Source: Chromatiales bacterium
GTDB taxonomy: Bacteria > Pseudomonadota > Gammaproteobacteria > Steroidobacterales > GCA-2729495
Reading direction: 5' to 3'
NCBI GenBank assembly: GCA_020831895.1
Contig: JAFIFS010000070.1
Location: 24,010-88,009, forward strand
DNA length: 64,000 bases
Shown here: piece by piece, positions 18,634 to 30,812 of the stretch
Position numbering within the stretch: the first letter of the stretch is position 1
Layout of the letters: each line of letters begins with the position of its first letter
Made by a program: the position numbers and the translations under genes
The notes under the pieces: generated by a model
Told to the model about the DNA's origin: nothing
Databases searched by the model: none
The model's input: the letters and a program-made list of their open reading frames with translations, nothing else

Positions 18634-20163
18634 ATGCAGAACGAGCTGATCAGTAATCTTTCCAGAGCGACCGCCTGGCCCGGCAACCCGGCCCCGGCCA
18701 GGCTGGTCGAGACCCACATTTCCTGGCTGCTGCTTGCCGGAGATTTTGCCTACAAGATCAAGAAACCCCTGGACCTCGGGTTTCTCGACTTCAGCCAGCT
18801 GGAGCAGCGCCGTGAGGCCTGCCAAGAGGAACTGCGCCTCAACCGGCGCCTGGCAGCGGACATCTACCTGGAGGTGCTTCCGATCAGCGGCACACCTGCC
18901 TCGCCGAGGCCTGGCGATCCCTCTGACCCTATAGAGTACGCCGTTGCGATGCGTCGCTTCCCCGATGACGCCGTGCTGACCATACAACTGTCTGACGGCA
19001 AACTATCGATGGAGGACTGCCGCCAGCTGGGTCGCGATATCGCAGTGTTCCATGACGGGCTTGCCCCCGACCTCTCGCGCGGCTGCCCGGATAGCGTCTG
19101 GGAGCCTGTTGCAGACAGCCTGAACATGCTGGCTGAGCTGGGCGTGCCCTGTTCCGGCAGCGACGGGCTCGATACCCTCCGGAGCAGCCTTTCCCGCCGC
19201 TACAGCGGCGCGTCAGGTCTGCTGCAACAACGCCAGGCTGCCGGGCGGGTCCGCGAGTGTCATGGTGACCTGCACCTGGGCAACCTCGTCAGGCTGCCGC
19301 GCGGGATCGTGCCCTTCGATGCGCTGGAGTTCGATCCGGATCTGCGCTGGACCGACGTGATGGCGGAGGTCGCCTTCCTGCTGATGGATCTGGGTGTCCG
19401 CGAGCGCTGCGACCTCGCCCACGCGTTTCTCGATGGTTATCTGGCACAGAGCGGCGATTTCGATGGGCTCCCCCTGTTGCCACTTCTACTGGCCGCACGT
19501 GCGCTGGTCAGGGCCAAGGTCACTTTGCTGGCACCCGACGGCACGCAGCCGGCTGCCCGCGCTGCCTGCCGCAAACTGCTGCAGTTCGCCGCCAGGCCTG
19601 CCCTGCTGCCGCGCCAGCCCCAGCTGCTGCTCGTCTGCGGCCCGTCCGGCACCGGCAAGACCTGGCTGGCACGCCAGCTTTCCGCACCCCTGTCGGCGAT
19701 TCACCTGCGCTCCGACGTGGAGCGCAAGCGGCTGGCCGGGCTCGCCGAGCAGGCCAGCTCGCATTCAGCTCCGGGCCAGGGGCTGTACACGACAGAGCGG
19801 TCTCTGGCGACCTACGAGCGGCTGGCCAGACTCGCCGGAATCGTCCTGGATGCCGGCTTCAGCGTGCTGGTGGATGCCGCCGCACTCGAGGCCGAACAGC
19901 GCGCCGGACTGCTCGAGGTGGCGCACGCGCACGGCGTACCCGGGACACTGGTCTGGCTGCACGGGCCAGAAGCGCTGCTCCGGCAGCGTATCAGCACGCG
20001 GATCGCTGCCGGCAATGACGCCTCGGAAGCCACGCTGGCAGTCCTGATCGCCCAGCTCTCAGGCCTTGATCCGCCCTGTCATGACGAGGCGGCCAGGGTA
20101 GTCAGCCTCGATGTGAGCCAGCGCATCGATGTCCCGGAACTGGTCGAGAAGCTGCTGGCCTGA
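18634..20163 (+). CDS. aminoglycoside-phosphotransferase-like domain fused to a P-loop kinase-like domain
   Basis: 509 residues. The N-terminal half resembles COG2187 proteins: KIKKPLDLGFLDFS, then an APH/choline-kinase catalytic loop CHGDLHLGNLV (about 208-218) and VPFDALEFDPDLRWTDVMAEVAFL, the DxE-type metal site. The C-terminal half (about 325-509) is a gluconate-kinase-like P-loop domain with CGPSGTGKTWLARQL (P-loop about 335-342), a downstream LRSDVERKRLAG and an Arg-rich lid region. Such fusions are widespread in proteobacteria but lack a known substrate. It is a single-gene unit opposite the ccm operon, with a convincing full length. Confidence 0.85.
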   Translation: MQNELISNLSRATAWPGNPAPARLVETHISWLLLAGDFAYKIKKPLDLGFLDFSQLEQRREACQEELRLNRRLAADIYLEVLPISGTPASPRPGDPSDPIEYAVAMRRFPDDAVLTIQLSDGKLSMEDCRQLGRDIAVFHDGLAPDLSRGCPDSVWEPVADSLNMLAELGVPCSGSDGLDTLRSSLSRRYSGASGLLQQRQAAGRVRECHGDLHLGNLVRLPRGIVPFDALEFDPDLRWTDVMAEVAFLLMDLGVRERCDLAHAFLDGYLAQSGDFDGLPLLPLLLAARALVRAKVTLLAPDGTQPAARAACRKLLQFAARPALLPRQPQLLLVCGPSGTGKTWLARQLSAPLSAIHLRSDVERKRLAGLAEQASSHSAPGQGLYTTERSLATYERLARLAGIVLDAGFSVLVDAAALEAEQRAGLLEVAHAHGVPGTLVWLHGPEALLRQRISTRIAAGNDASEATLAVLIAQLSGLDPPCHDEAARVVSLDVSQRIDVPELVEKLLA

Positions 20164-20227
20164 TCCGGACCCGGCACTGCTGGCTTATCATGTGGCGGTA
20201 TTGGCGCGGACGAAGGAGGATCAGGAG

Positions 20228-20713
20228 ATGGGCTTTGCACTCTCGGACCTGAAGCTGGTCAGTAACGCATTCAGCGACGGTGCGGCTATCCCGCGCCGGC
20301 ATACGGGGGAAGCCGATGACATATCGCCTGCCCTAGCCTGGTCCAACGCGCCGGAAGGCATACGGTCCTGGGCCCTCGTGTGCCACGACCCCGACGCGCC
20401 CCTGGTAGGCAGCGATGGCGGCTATGGCTTCGTGCACTGGGTGCTGTACAACCTTCCCGCGCACTGCCGCTCACTGGAAGAAGGAACACGCGAGGGAACG
20501 GCGGGAAAGAACGATTTCGGCAAGCAAGGCTATGGCGGGCCGATGCCGCCGCCCGGCCACGGCACGCATCGTTACTACTTCTGGCTGCTGGCACTCGACA
20601 GTGACCGCGAGCTGCCGGCGGGGCTGACGCTGCGCGAACTGCTGACCGGGATCGAGCCGGCGGTGAAGGCAATGAACCGGCTGGTTGGCACCTACCGTCG
20701 GGACAAGTCGTGA
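20228..20713 (+). CDS. YbhB/YbcL-family PEBP protein (Raf-kinase-inhibitor-like)
   Basis: 161 residues from ATG 20228, which follows GGAGGATCAGGAG; an upstream in-frame start gives no family sequence. Typical PEBP parts: SPALAWSNAPEGIRSWALVCHDPDAP, then GGYGFVHWVLYNLP and YGGPMPPPGHGTHRYYFWLLALD. The family binds phosphate-like anions or lipids; its bacterial role is not settled. No signal peptide, so cytoplasmic. Followed at once by the methyltransferase gene. Confidence 0.92.
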   Translation: MGFALSDLKLVSNAFSDGAAIPRRHTGEADDISPALAWSNAPEGIRSWALVCHDPDAPLVGSDGGYGFVHWVLYNLPAHCRSLEEGTREGTAGKNDFGKQGYGGPMPPPGHGTHRYYFWLLALDSDRELPAGLTLRELLTGIEPAVKAMNRLVGTYRRDKS

Positions 20714-20744
20714 CCGGAAGCGCTGCGGCCGGAGACGACGGCAC

Positions 20745-21226
20745 TTGAAACCAGCGGCACTGCTCAAGTTCCGCGCGGTGCCGCCAGCCTGGATTGTGCC
20801 GGCCGCCCTCCTCTCCTGGGCGCTGCATACCTGGGCTCCGGTCATGCAGCTGCTCGAACGGCCCCTCAGCATCATGCTGGCGCTGCTGGCTTTCGCCGCC
20901 AGCCTGCTGCTGACCGGCCAGGCCGCAAAGACGCTAGCACGCCACGACACGACCATCTATCCGAATGGCGAGTCGACCAGGCTCGTGACGGCAGGCCCGT
21001 TCAGGTTCACCCGCAACCCGATGTACCTGGGCATGACGCTCATCGTGCTCGGCGTGGCGCTGCTGCTCGGCAGCCTGACCGCCCTGCTTGGCGTCCCCTT
21101 CTTCATGCTCGCGGTCCAGCAGCTGTTCATCATTCCGGAGGAGCAGCGCCTGGGCGGCTGGTTCGGTGAGGACTACCGCCGCTACTGCGCGCGGGTCGCG
21201 CGCTGGCTGCCGCTGCCGCCGCGCCG

Positions 21227-21230
<4 letters not shown>
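20745..21230 (+). CDS. isoprenylcysteine carboxyl methyltransferase (ICMT/PEMT)-family membrane protein
   Basis: About 161 residues if read from TTG 20745 (GGAG 11 bases upstream); an in-frame ATG at 20685 would add a basic stretch and overlap the PEBP gene by 29 bases. Three or four membrane helices. The SAM-methyltransferase core is TAGPFRFTRNPMYLGMTLIVLG, followed by EEQRLGGWFGEDYRRYCARVARWLP, the conserved C-terminal E..L...FG..Y..Y pattern. The substrate of bacterial members is usually unknown. The stop overlaps the end of the pseudogene on the other strand. Confidence 0.82.
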
Positions 21231-24814
<3,584 letters not shown>

Positions 24815-24839
24815 AGCTGCCTTGCTCGCAGGACTTTGC

Positions 24840-24983
24840 CTACAGCGGCGGCGGCGAGCTCCGGCCGGAGATCAGGAAAACCAGGGCGAGTACCAGGCCG
24901 ACAAGTAACAGGATCCAGGCAATATTGGTTGCGACGCCCGCGACGATGGCCACGACCGGAAACACAAGTACCCAGTAGAGCTT
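24840..24983 (-). pseudogene. possible small DUF1328/YtjA-like membrane protein with lost start codon
   Basis: A minus-strand frame ends at TAG 24840-24842 and reads LYWVLVFPVVAIVAGVA, then IAWILLLVGLVLALVFLISG, two hydrophobic helices like DUF1328 proteins but with the Gly-rich middle shortened. AAGGAG (24990-24995) lies 6 nt before codon 24983-24981, the ideal place for a start, yet that codon is AAG, not ATG. A GTG at 24965 could still start a 41-residue product. The family match is by eye only. Confidence 0.35.
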
Positions 24984-25001
24984 GGTTTGCTCCTTTATCG
25001 T

Positions 25002-25322
25002 TCAAGGTGCCCGGCAACAAGCTACCCTGAGCCTGCGCGGATTTTCCTTAACATGGGTTAAAGCATTTTCCTGCCGGAAAAGGCAGGGTGGAAAAGAGCC
25101 CATCAATGGGGAGAAGGGATGAAGCAGTACCAGAAGGGGCCGGCCTCCAGCGCCTCAATGCGCCCGTCCGCCGGAAACGGGACAAGCGGAGCGACAGCGA
25201 AATCATGCGCGCCAGGGGCAATATCCACCAACTGGTGCCCGGCATCCGGGAGGAGCAGGCCACCAGGAGCCAGCTGCCAGGCGGCTCCCCAAGCTGATGG
25301 AGGAACCGTGAAAGGTGAACGG
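25002..25322. other. 321-base stretch with no convincing gene
   Basis: Between the small membrane-protein remnant and the small lipoprotein gene. A plus-strand frame of 69 codons (25088-25297) is charged, low in structure and without family resemblance; I do not call it. GAAAGGTGAACGG at the end serves the lipoprotein start. No tRNA, repeat or strong hairpin was recognised. Confidence 0.5.
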
Positions 25323-25517
25323 ATGAGAATACGGGCTGCTGGCATCGCCCTCGCCTCACTGCTGGTATTGAGTGCCGCTGCATGCCGGGATCCCGGCCCC
25401 GCCGAGCAGGCCGGCCGCGAGATCGACGAGGCAGCAGAGGACGCACGCGACTCTCTGGACCGTTTTGGTCGCGAGATCGAGGAAGCACTCGAGGACGCCA
25501 AGGAAGAGCTCGACTGA
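25323..25517 (+). CDS. small lipoprotein with acidic amphipathic helix
   Basis: 64 residues. The signal peptide (MRIRAAGIALASLLVLSAAAC) has a lipobox ending in Cys21. The mature part is a highly charged heptad-like helix (AGREIDEAAEDARDSLDRF then GREIEEALEDAKEELD) with two similar halves, so it may have arisen by duplication. The shape recalls entericidin or small stress lipoproteins, but no family is certain. AAAGG precedes the ATG. It converges with the tRNA-Leu gene 12 bases on. Confidence 0.75.
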   Translation: MRIRAAGIALASLLVLSAAACRDPGPAEQAGREIDEAAEDARDSLDRFGREIEEALEDAKEELD

Positions 25518-25529
25518 CGCCTGCTGGCC

Positions 25530-25616
25530 TGGTGCCCGGGGCCGGACTCGAACCGGCACGGAGTTGCCTCCAGCAGATTTTAAGTCTGCGGCGTCTACCA
25601 GTTCCGCCACCCGGGC
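25530..25616 (-). tRNA. tRNA-Leu (anticodon TAA)
   Basis: 87 bases with encoded CCA. The acceptor pairs GCCCGGG with CCCGGGC, the anticodon loop is CTTAAAA, the long class II variable arm is TGCTGGAGGCAACTCC, and the T loop is GGTTCGAGTCC. Last of the Gly-Cys-Leu series downstream of pgsA. Confidence 0.97.
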
Positions 25617-25640
25617 AGGTTCGGGTGTAAAGGTACAGCC

Positions 25641-25714
25641 TGGAGGCTAGGAGCGGAATCGAACCGCTGTACGCGGCTTTGCAGGCCGCTGCATGACCAC
25701 TCTGCCACCTAGCC
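25641..25714 (-). tRNA. tRNA-Cys (anticodon GCA)
   Basis: 74 bases with encoded CCA. Acceptor GGCTAGG/CCTAGCC, anticodon loop CTGCAAA, T arm GCGGTTCGATTCCGC. It sits 24 bases upstream of tRNA-Leu on the same strand and is probably co-transcribed. Confidence 0.97.
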
Positions 25715-25764
25715 GTGGGTCAGGCTGTTCCGGACGGGGCGGAAATGTAACACAGCGAGCGCCT

Positions 25765-26511
25765 CTAGCGGTCCTCCAGCAGCTCGCGCAGACGGCGGCC
25801 GGCCTCCCGGCCGTCCTCACGCAACTCCTCGCCCAGCACACGCCCGGCCTGGTCGACCAGGTCGCGCAAAACCGCTTCCGCGCCACGCGCGAGGCCCTGC
25901 TGGAAGATCTCGGTCAGAACCTGGGCGGCCACGTCGCTGGCCTGCCGGCTGCCGGAGTGCCCTCCGATACCCTGCAGCCTGACGGGTGGCAGCGCAATGC
26001 GTTGCGGCTGCTCCTGGTCGCCGCCGAGCCATGCCAGCACCTCGCCACCTTCGGCCAGCAGATCGTCGATCACCAGCTCGGGTGGCTCGCGGCCTGGTTC
26101 CCGGGACCCGCGGGCCGAGCGTATCCGCTCCAGCAGCTCCTGCAGGTTGGTGCGGGTTCCGTAGGGTTCGAAAGTGACAGTCATGCCGTCCAGAACAACG
26201 GAGCGGACCCGGATCAGTGCGGGCGACTGCGCGCCCGGGTCCAGCTGGACCTCGATGCGCTCGACCGCGAGCGCATCAGTCTCCCGGTAGCCATTCGGAT
26301 TACCGATCCGCAGGCCAAGGACCATCACGCGACCCTCGCTGGGCAAAAGCCTGACTGCACGCACGGTCACCGGGGTGCCAGTCGTCTCGCTGATCGTGCT
26401 CTCGATCACCCGGCCGACCAGGCGTTCGACGTTGCCCGACAGCAGCCACATGGCGGCGAGCACCCCCAGCAAAGCAATCAGGAGGAAGCTCAACAGGAAC
26501 CTGGGGCGCAT
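25765..26511 (-). CDS. AsmA-like (DUF748-type) membrane-anchored protein
   Basis: 248 residues. One N-terminal membrane helix (LLSFLLIALLGVLAAMWLL) is followed by an AsmA-type start, NVERLVGRVIESTISETTGTPVTV, and beta-rich segments (VRLLPSEGRVMVLGLRIGNPNGY) typical of short AsmA/DUF748 proteins that face the periplasm. The C-terminus is an Arg/Glu-rich helix (AGRRLRELLEDR). Its role is unknown; long AsmA proteins move phospholipids, but this one is too short to bridge the envelope. It is inserted between tRNA-Gly and tRNA-Cys, splitting the usual tRNA cluster. Confidence 0.72.
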   Translation of the reverse strand: MRPRFLLSFLLIALLGVLAAMWLLSGNVERLVGRVIESTISETTGTPVTVRAVRLLPSEGRVMVLGLRIGNPNGYRETDALAVERIEVQLDPGAQSPALIRVRSVVLDGMTVTFEPYGTRTNLQELLERIRSARGSREPGREPPELVIDDLLAEGGEVLAWLGGDQEQPQRIALPPVRLQGIGGHSGSRQASDVAAQVLTEIFQQGLARGAEAVLRDLVDQAGRVLGEELREDGREAGRRLRELLEDR

Positions 26512-26573
26512 GGCTCACCTCGGCCTGGTGGGCGACGGGACCTGCCGAAGGCAGGCCCCGGCAGACCGGGGAA

Positions 26574-26649
26574 TGGAGCGGGCAACCGGACTCGAACCGG
26601 CGACCTATACCTTGGCAAGGTATCGCTCTACCAACTGAGCTATGCCCGC
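26574..26649 (-). tRNA. tRNA-Gly (anticodon GCC)
   Basis: 76 bases with encoded CCA. Acceptor GCGGGCA/TGCCCGC, D arm AGCTCAGTTGGTAGAGC, anticodon loop TTGCCAA, T loop GGTTCGAGTCC. Located 45 bases after pgsA, the position of glyW in enterobacteria. Confidence 0.97.
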
Positions 26650-26694
26650 GCGAAGTGCGCATATGCTACAGACCCGCGATCGCCTGTCAAGGAA

Positions 26695-27261
26695 TCAGGC
26701 TGTTCCGGTAAGGCGGGGCCATGCGGCCTGCAGGTAGGCGGCCATCGACCAGAGCGTGAGGCCGGCGGCGACGATCAGCAGCACCATCCCGATCTCGTAG
26801 ACCGGGATACCCGCGACCGGACGCTCCCACAGCATCGCCCCTACCCCGATCATCTGCATGATCGTTTTCACCTTGCCGTAGGCAGAGACTGCCACCTGGC
26901 TCCGCGCCCCGAGCTCAGCCATCCACTCGCGCAGAGCCGATACGGCGATTTCACGGCCGATGATCACGATCGCCAGCAGCGCCGTAACGATCCTCGGGTC
27001 AGACTGCACGATCAGGACCAGCGCCACGGCAATCATCAGCTTGTCGGCCACCGGGTCGAGAAAAGCCCCGAACGGCGAGTCCTGCCCGAAGCGCCGCGCA
27101 ACGTAGCCATCGAGCCAGTCCGTCACCGCCGCCAGACCGAACATCAGCGTCGCCGCAGGGCGCGCCCACTCGTCGAGACCATAGAACAGCAGCACCAGCA
27201 GCGGAATGGCTGCGATGCGCATCCAGGTCAGTGAGATGGCGAGGTTCAGGGGCGCGTGCAT
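26695..27261 (-). CDS. pgsA: CDP-diacylglycerol--glycerol-3-phosphate 3-phosphatidyltransferase
   Basis: 188-residue inner membrane enzyme that starts phosphatidylglycerol synthesis. The CDP-alcohol phosphotransferase signature D..DG..AR........G...D...D is complete in DWLDGYVARRF and GAFLDPVADKLM. Four or more membrane helices. It lies 81 bases downstream of uvrC and just before tRNA-Gly, as in many gammaproteobacteria. Confidence 0.96.
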   Translation of the reverse strand: MHAPLNLAISLTWMRIAAIPLLVLLFYGLDEWARPAATLMFGLAAVTDWLDGYVARRFGQDSPFGAFLDPVADKLMIAVALVLIVQSDPRIVTALLAIVIIGREIAVSALREWMAELGARSQVAVSAYGKVKTIMQMIGVGAMLWERPVAGIPVYEIGMVLLIVAAGLTLWSMAAYLQAAWPRLTGTA

Positions 27262-27342
27262 GGCTGTCCCGCCGGGCAGGCCGCGGGTCCGGGGATTAAA
27301 GCGCGGATTGTAGCGCGCTGCAGGCCGGGGTGCAGACCACCC

Positions 27343-29169
27343 TCAATCCTCCCCGCCATGGAGGCTAGTGTGTATGCGCGCGGCAAGCGCGGCACTGATG
27401 CCCGGAACGCGGGCCAGCTCACCGACGCCGGCCTGGCGGATACCCTGCAAGCCGCCAAAATGGCGCAGCAGCGCCCTGCGCCTGGCAGGTCCAAGCCCGG
27501 GGATCTGCTCCAGGGTCGAGACAAGCCGCACCCTGCTGCGTCTCTGGCGGTGACCCGTGATCGCGAAGCGGTGGGCCTCGTCACGAACCTGCTGCAGCAG
27601 GTGCAGCGCCGGGGAGTTGCCCGCCAGCCTGCGGGGCTGGCTCTCCCCCCTTAACCAAAGCCGCTCCTCACCGGGGCGCCGGTCGCTGCCCTTGGCAATC
27701 CCGACCAGCGGGATATGCGAGAGTCCAAGCTCGTCCAGCACCTCGGACACCCGTCCCAGCTGGCCCCTGCCCCCATCAACCAGAATCAGCTCGGGCAGCA
27801 GGGCCTCCCCTTCCACCTGGCTCCGGTACCGCCGGCGCACGGTCTCAGCCAGGGCTGCATAGTCGTCTCCGGCTGCAGGCTCACGGAGTGCGAAGCGTCG
27901 GTAGTCCGATTTCAACGGCCCCCCGGGCCCGAACACCACGCAGGCCGCCATGGTCTCACTGCCACCGCTGTGGCTGACATCGAAACACTCGATCCGTCGA
28001 GGAACGGCAGGCAGCCCCAGCTGCGCGACCAGATCATCGAACTGGGCGGCCAGACCCGCGCCGGCCACGCGCTGACGTGTTGCCGCCTGGCGCGCGTTTT
28101 CAGCCGCCATCTGGAGCCAGCGCCTGCGCAGTCCCCGGACGGCATGGCGGATGCTCACCGGATGGCCGGCTGCTGACCCGAGCGCGAGCTCCAGCAAGGT
28201 CCGTTCCTCCAGGGCATGCGTACAGAGAATTTCCCGGGGCGGGGGCTGCAGCGGGTAGTGCTGCGCAATGAATGCGCCCAGCAATTCCTCGGGCGCGGTA
28301 TCGGGGCTGGCGCGCGGAAAATAGTCGCGCGTACCCAGCACGCGCCCTCCCCGCACGCTCAGCAGCGTGATGCACGACAGGCCTGCTTCATTGTGGGCCG
28401 CCAGCACGTCGGTATCCGGCACAGGCCGGCCGGAGATGACCTGCTCAGCCTGGATGCGCTTGATCGCCTGCACCTGATCCCGGTAGGTGGCTGCACGCTC
28501 GAAATCCAGCCGCTCTGCCGCAAGCTCCATCCGGCCCAGCAGGCTGGCCAGCACGGCGTCGTTACGTCCCTCGAGAAACAGCAGCGCATCCTCGACGTCG
28601 CGACGGTAGTCATCGCAAGTGATCCGGTCCACGCAGGGCGCCGAGCACCGGCCGATCTGATGCTGCAGGCAGGGTCGCGTGCGGTTGGCGAAGAATGCAT
28701 CGCTGCACTGGCGGACCTGGAACAGCTTGTGCACCTGCACCAGGGTCTCGCGCACCGAGGCCGCGCTCGGGAAGGGACCAAGAAAGCGGCCAGCCCCTCG
28801 GCGCCGGCCGCGGCGGAACTCGAACCGGGGGAACGCCTGCTGGGTTGACACGTAAATGAAGGGATAACTCTTGTCGTCCCGGAGAAGCACGTTGTAGCGC
28901 GGCTGGTGCGCCTTGATCAGGTTGTATTCCAGCAGCAGCGCTTCCTGCTCAGTCGCCGTGACAGTGACCTCCACGCACGCCACCTCGCGCATCAGCGCCT
29001 GTGTCTTGGGGTGAATCTGCTGGCTACCGAAGTAGCTGGCAACCCGACGCTTGAGGTCCCGCGCCTTGCCGACGTAGAGGATACTTCCATCCGGGCCAAG
29101 CATCCGGTAGACGCCTGGCCGCCGGGTCAGCGCGGCGACAAAGGTCGCCGGGTCGAAGCCTGTGGTCAT
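27343..29169 (-). CDS. uvrC: excinuclease ABC subunit C
   Basis: 608 residues, full length. Makes the 3' and 5' incisions in nucleotide excision repair. N-terminal GIY-YIG nuclease (RRPGVYRMLGPDGSILYVGKA), Cys-rich CLQHQIGRCSAPC region, UVR helices (LERMELAAERLDFERAATYRD type), RNase H-like 5'-incision domain (IECFDVSHSGG, LILVDGGRGQL) and C-terminal HhH repeats (LEQIPGLGPARRRALLRHFG). It overlaps the upstream DAHP synthase gene by ATGA at 29166-29169, an unusual partner: uvrY/gacA is common there. Confidence 0.97.
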   Translation of the reverse strand: MTTGFDPATFVAALTRRPGVYRMLGPDGSILYVGKARDLKRRVASYFGSQQIHPKTQALMREVACVEVTVTATEQEALLLEYNLIKAHQPRYNVLLRDDKSYPFIYVSTQQAFPRFEFRRGRRRGAGRFLGPFPSAASVRETLVQVHKLFQVRQCSDAFFANRTRPCLQHQIGRCSAPCVDRITCDDYRRDVEDALLFLEGRNDAVLASLLGRMELAAERLDFERAATYRDQVQAIKRIQAEQVISGRPVPDTDVLAAHNEAGLSCITLLSVRGGRVLGTRDYFPRASPDTAPEELLGAFIAQHYPLQPPPREILCTHALEERTLLELALGSAAGHPVSIRHAVRGLRRRWLQMAAENARQAATRQRVAGAGLAAQFDDLVAQLGLPAVPRRIECFDVSHSGGSETMAACVVFGPGGPLKSDYRRFALREPAAGDDYAALAETVRRRYRSQVEGEALLPELILVDGGRGQLGRVSEVLDELGLSHIPLVGIAKGSDRRPGEERLWLRGESQPRRLAGNSPALHLLQQVRDEAHRFAITGHRQRRSRVRLVSTLEQIPGLGPARRRALLRHFGGLQGIRQAGVGELARVPGISAALAARIHTSLHGGED

Positions 29170-30533
29170 CCGTTGCGATGCTGCCCGAAGCCGGCGATAC
29201 GCATCGCGACCTCCATCGCCTGCTCGTAGTTCAGTCGCGGATCGACCTGGCTGCGGTAGTCACGTCCAAGGTCAGCGTCGGTGAGACCCCGTGCGCCCCC
29301 TGTGCATTCCGTGACGTGCTCTCCGGTGAGCTCCAGGTGCACGCCTCCGAGCAGGCTGCCGAGATTGCCGTGGACACGAAAAGCAGCATCCAGCTCAGCC
29401 AGTATCTGGTCGAAGCGGCGGGTCTTGCGCCCGTCGCTGGTGGTCTCCGTGTTTCCATGCATCGGATCGCACATCCACAGGACAACAGCGCCCGCAGCCT
29501 GCAGGGATTCGACCAGGGGCGGCAGCTCGTCGGCAATGCGGCCGGCGCCAAAACGATGAATCAGCGTCAGGCGCCCGGGTGCGTTGCCCGGGTTCAGGCG
29601 CGAGACCAGGTCCAGCAGCCTCTCTGGCGTAACCCCTGGTCCGACCTTGACCGCCACAGGGTTTGCGATGCCGCGAAAATACTCAAGGTGGCCGCTGCCG
29701 GGGGAGGCCGTCCGCATGCCGACCCAGGGAAAGTGGGTCGTCAGGTTGTACCAGCACTGTCGATGCGGCAGGAACCGCGTCTGCGCCTGCTCGTAATACA
29801 GATGAAGCCCTTCGTGCGACGTGTAGAACTCCACGCGCCGTGCCGTACCCAGCGTTTCACCCGTGATGTTCTCAAAGAAATCCAGGCCATCGGCAACACG
29901 CTGCACGATACGATGGTATTCGTCTGCCTGGGGCGAGTGGCTCACCCAGGCCAGGTCCCAGTTCTCCGGGTGGTGCAGGTCCGCGAAGCCCCCATCGAGC
30001 AACGCGCGGACAAAGTTGAGCGTCAGCGCCGAGCGCTCATAGCCGCGCAACATGAGCTCCGGGTCGGCCACCCGGTCAGCCGGGCTGAACACGTTACGGT
30101 TGACGATGTCACCGCGGTAGCTGGGCAGCGTCACCTTCTCCCGGGTTTCGCTGTCGGCAGAACGAGGCTTTGCATATTGTCCCGCCATGCGCCCGATCCG
30201 CACGACGGGCCTCTTCAGGCCTGCGATCAGCACCACGCTCATCTGGAGCAGGATCTTCAGCTTGCTGACGATGCTTTCGGAGGTGCAGTCGGCGAAGCTC
30301 TCGGCGCAGTCACCGCCCTGCAGAATGAAACACTCACCGCGCTGGGCTGCCGCGATACGGGCCCTGAGCGCCTCGACTTCCCAACTCGTGACCAAGGGCG
30401 GCAGCCGCCCGAGTTCCTCGAGCACGGCATCGAGTTGCGCCTGGTTCTCGTAAACCGGCAGCTGGCTGACCGCCTGGCGCTGCCAGCTGTCAGGCTCCCA
30501 GCCTTCCGGCGTACGCATGTCTTCCAGACTCAT
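29166..30533 (-). CDS. class II 3-deoxy-7-phosphoheptulonate (DAHP) synthase
   Basis: First committed step of the shikimate pathway, condensing PEP and erythrose 4-phosphate. The 455-residue length and sequence are those of the class II (plant/actinobacterial, also Xanthomonas) enzyme: ECFILQGGDCAESF, GRMAGQYAKPRS, DLAWVSHSPQADEY, FYTSHEGLHLYYEQA, GHLEYFRGIANPVAVKVGP, then IHRFGAGRI and WMCDPMHGNT. Metal Cys and His are present. No regulatory extension is obvious beyond the usual N-terminal arm. It is translationally coupled to uvrC. Confidence 0.95.
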   Translation of the reverse strand: MSLEDMRTPEGWEPDSWQRQAVSQLPVYENQAQLDAVLEELGRLPPLVTSWEVEALRARIAAAQRGECFILQGGDCAESFADCTSESIVSKLKILLQMSVVLIAGLKRPVVRIGRMAGQYAKPRSADSETREKVTLPSYRGDIVNRNVFSPADRVADPELMLRGYERSALTLNFVRALLDGGFADLHHPENWDLAWVSHSPQADEYHRIVQRVADGLDFFENITGETLGTARRVEFYTSHEGLHLYYEQAQTRFLPHRQCWYNLTTHFPWVGMRTASPGSGHLEYFRGIANPVAVKVGPGVTPERLLDLVSRLNPGNAPGRLTLIHRFGAGRIADELPPLVESLQAAGAVVLWMCDPMHGNTETTSDGRKTRRFDQILAELDAAFRVHGNLGSLLGGVHLELTGEHVTECTGGARGLTDADLGRDYRSQVDPRLNYEQAMEVAMRIAGFGQHRNG

Positions 30534-30812
30534 GATGATCCCTCAACGGGCGGGCCCGATCCGGTTCACTGCCGTGTCAGCTGAATCCGAGCCAGTGCCC
30601 GCCGGCGAAAACCCTAAGGTATCTGAACCGCCCGGAATCTGCAGCGATCCGGTCCACCTGGGCCGGAATTGACCAACTCCAGTCAGGCCTGCCTGGGTGC
30701 AAGGGCGGCCTCTTCGTCGGCATGGTAATGCGTGACCGGTCTGCTGGAAACCGCCGGCGCCTCCCGCCTGTTATTATCGAGCTGACTGACTGTGTCCAGA
30801 GAAGGATCTTCG

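Noticed and set aside
25088..25297. 69-codon plus-strand frame in the gene-poor stretch
   Set aside because: Highly charged, no signal, membrane segment or family likeness, and only a weak ribosome site.
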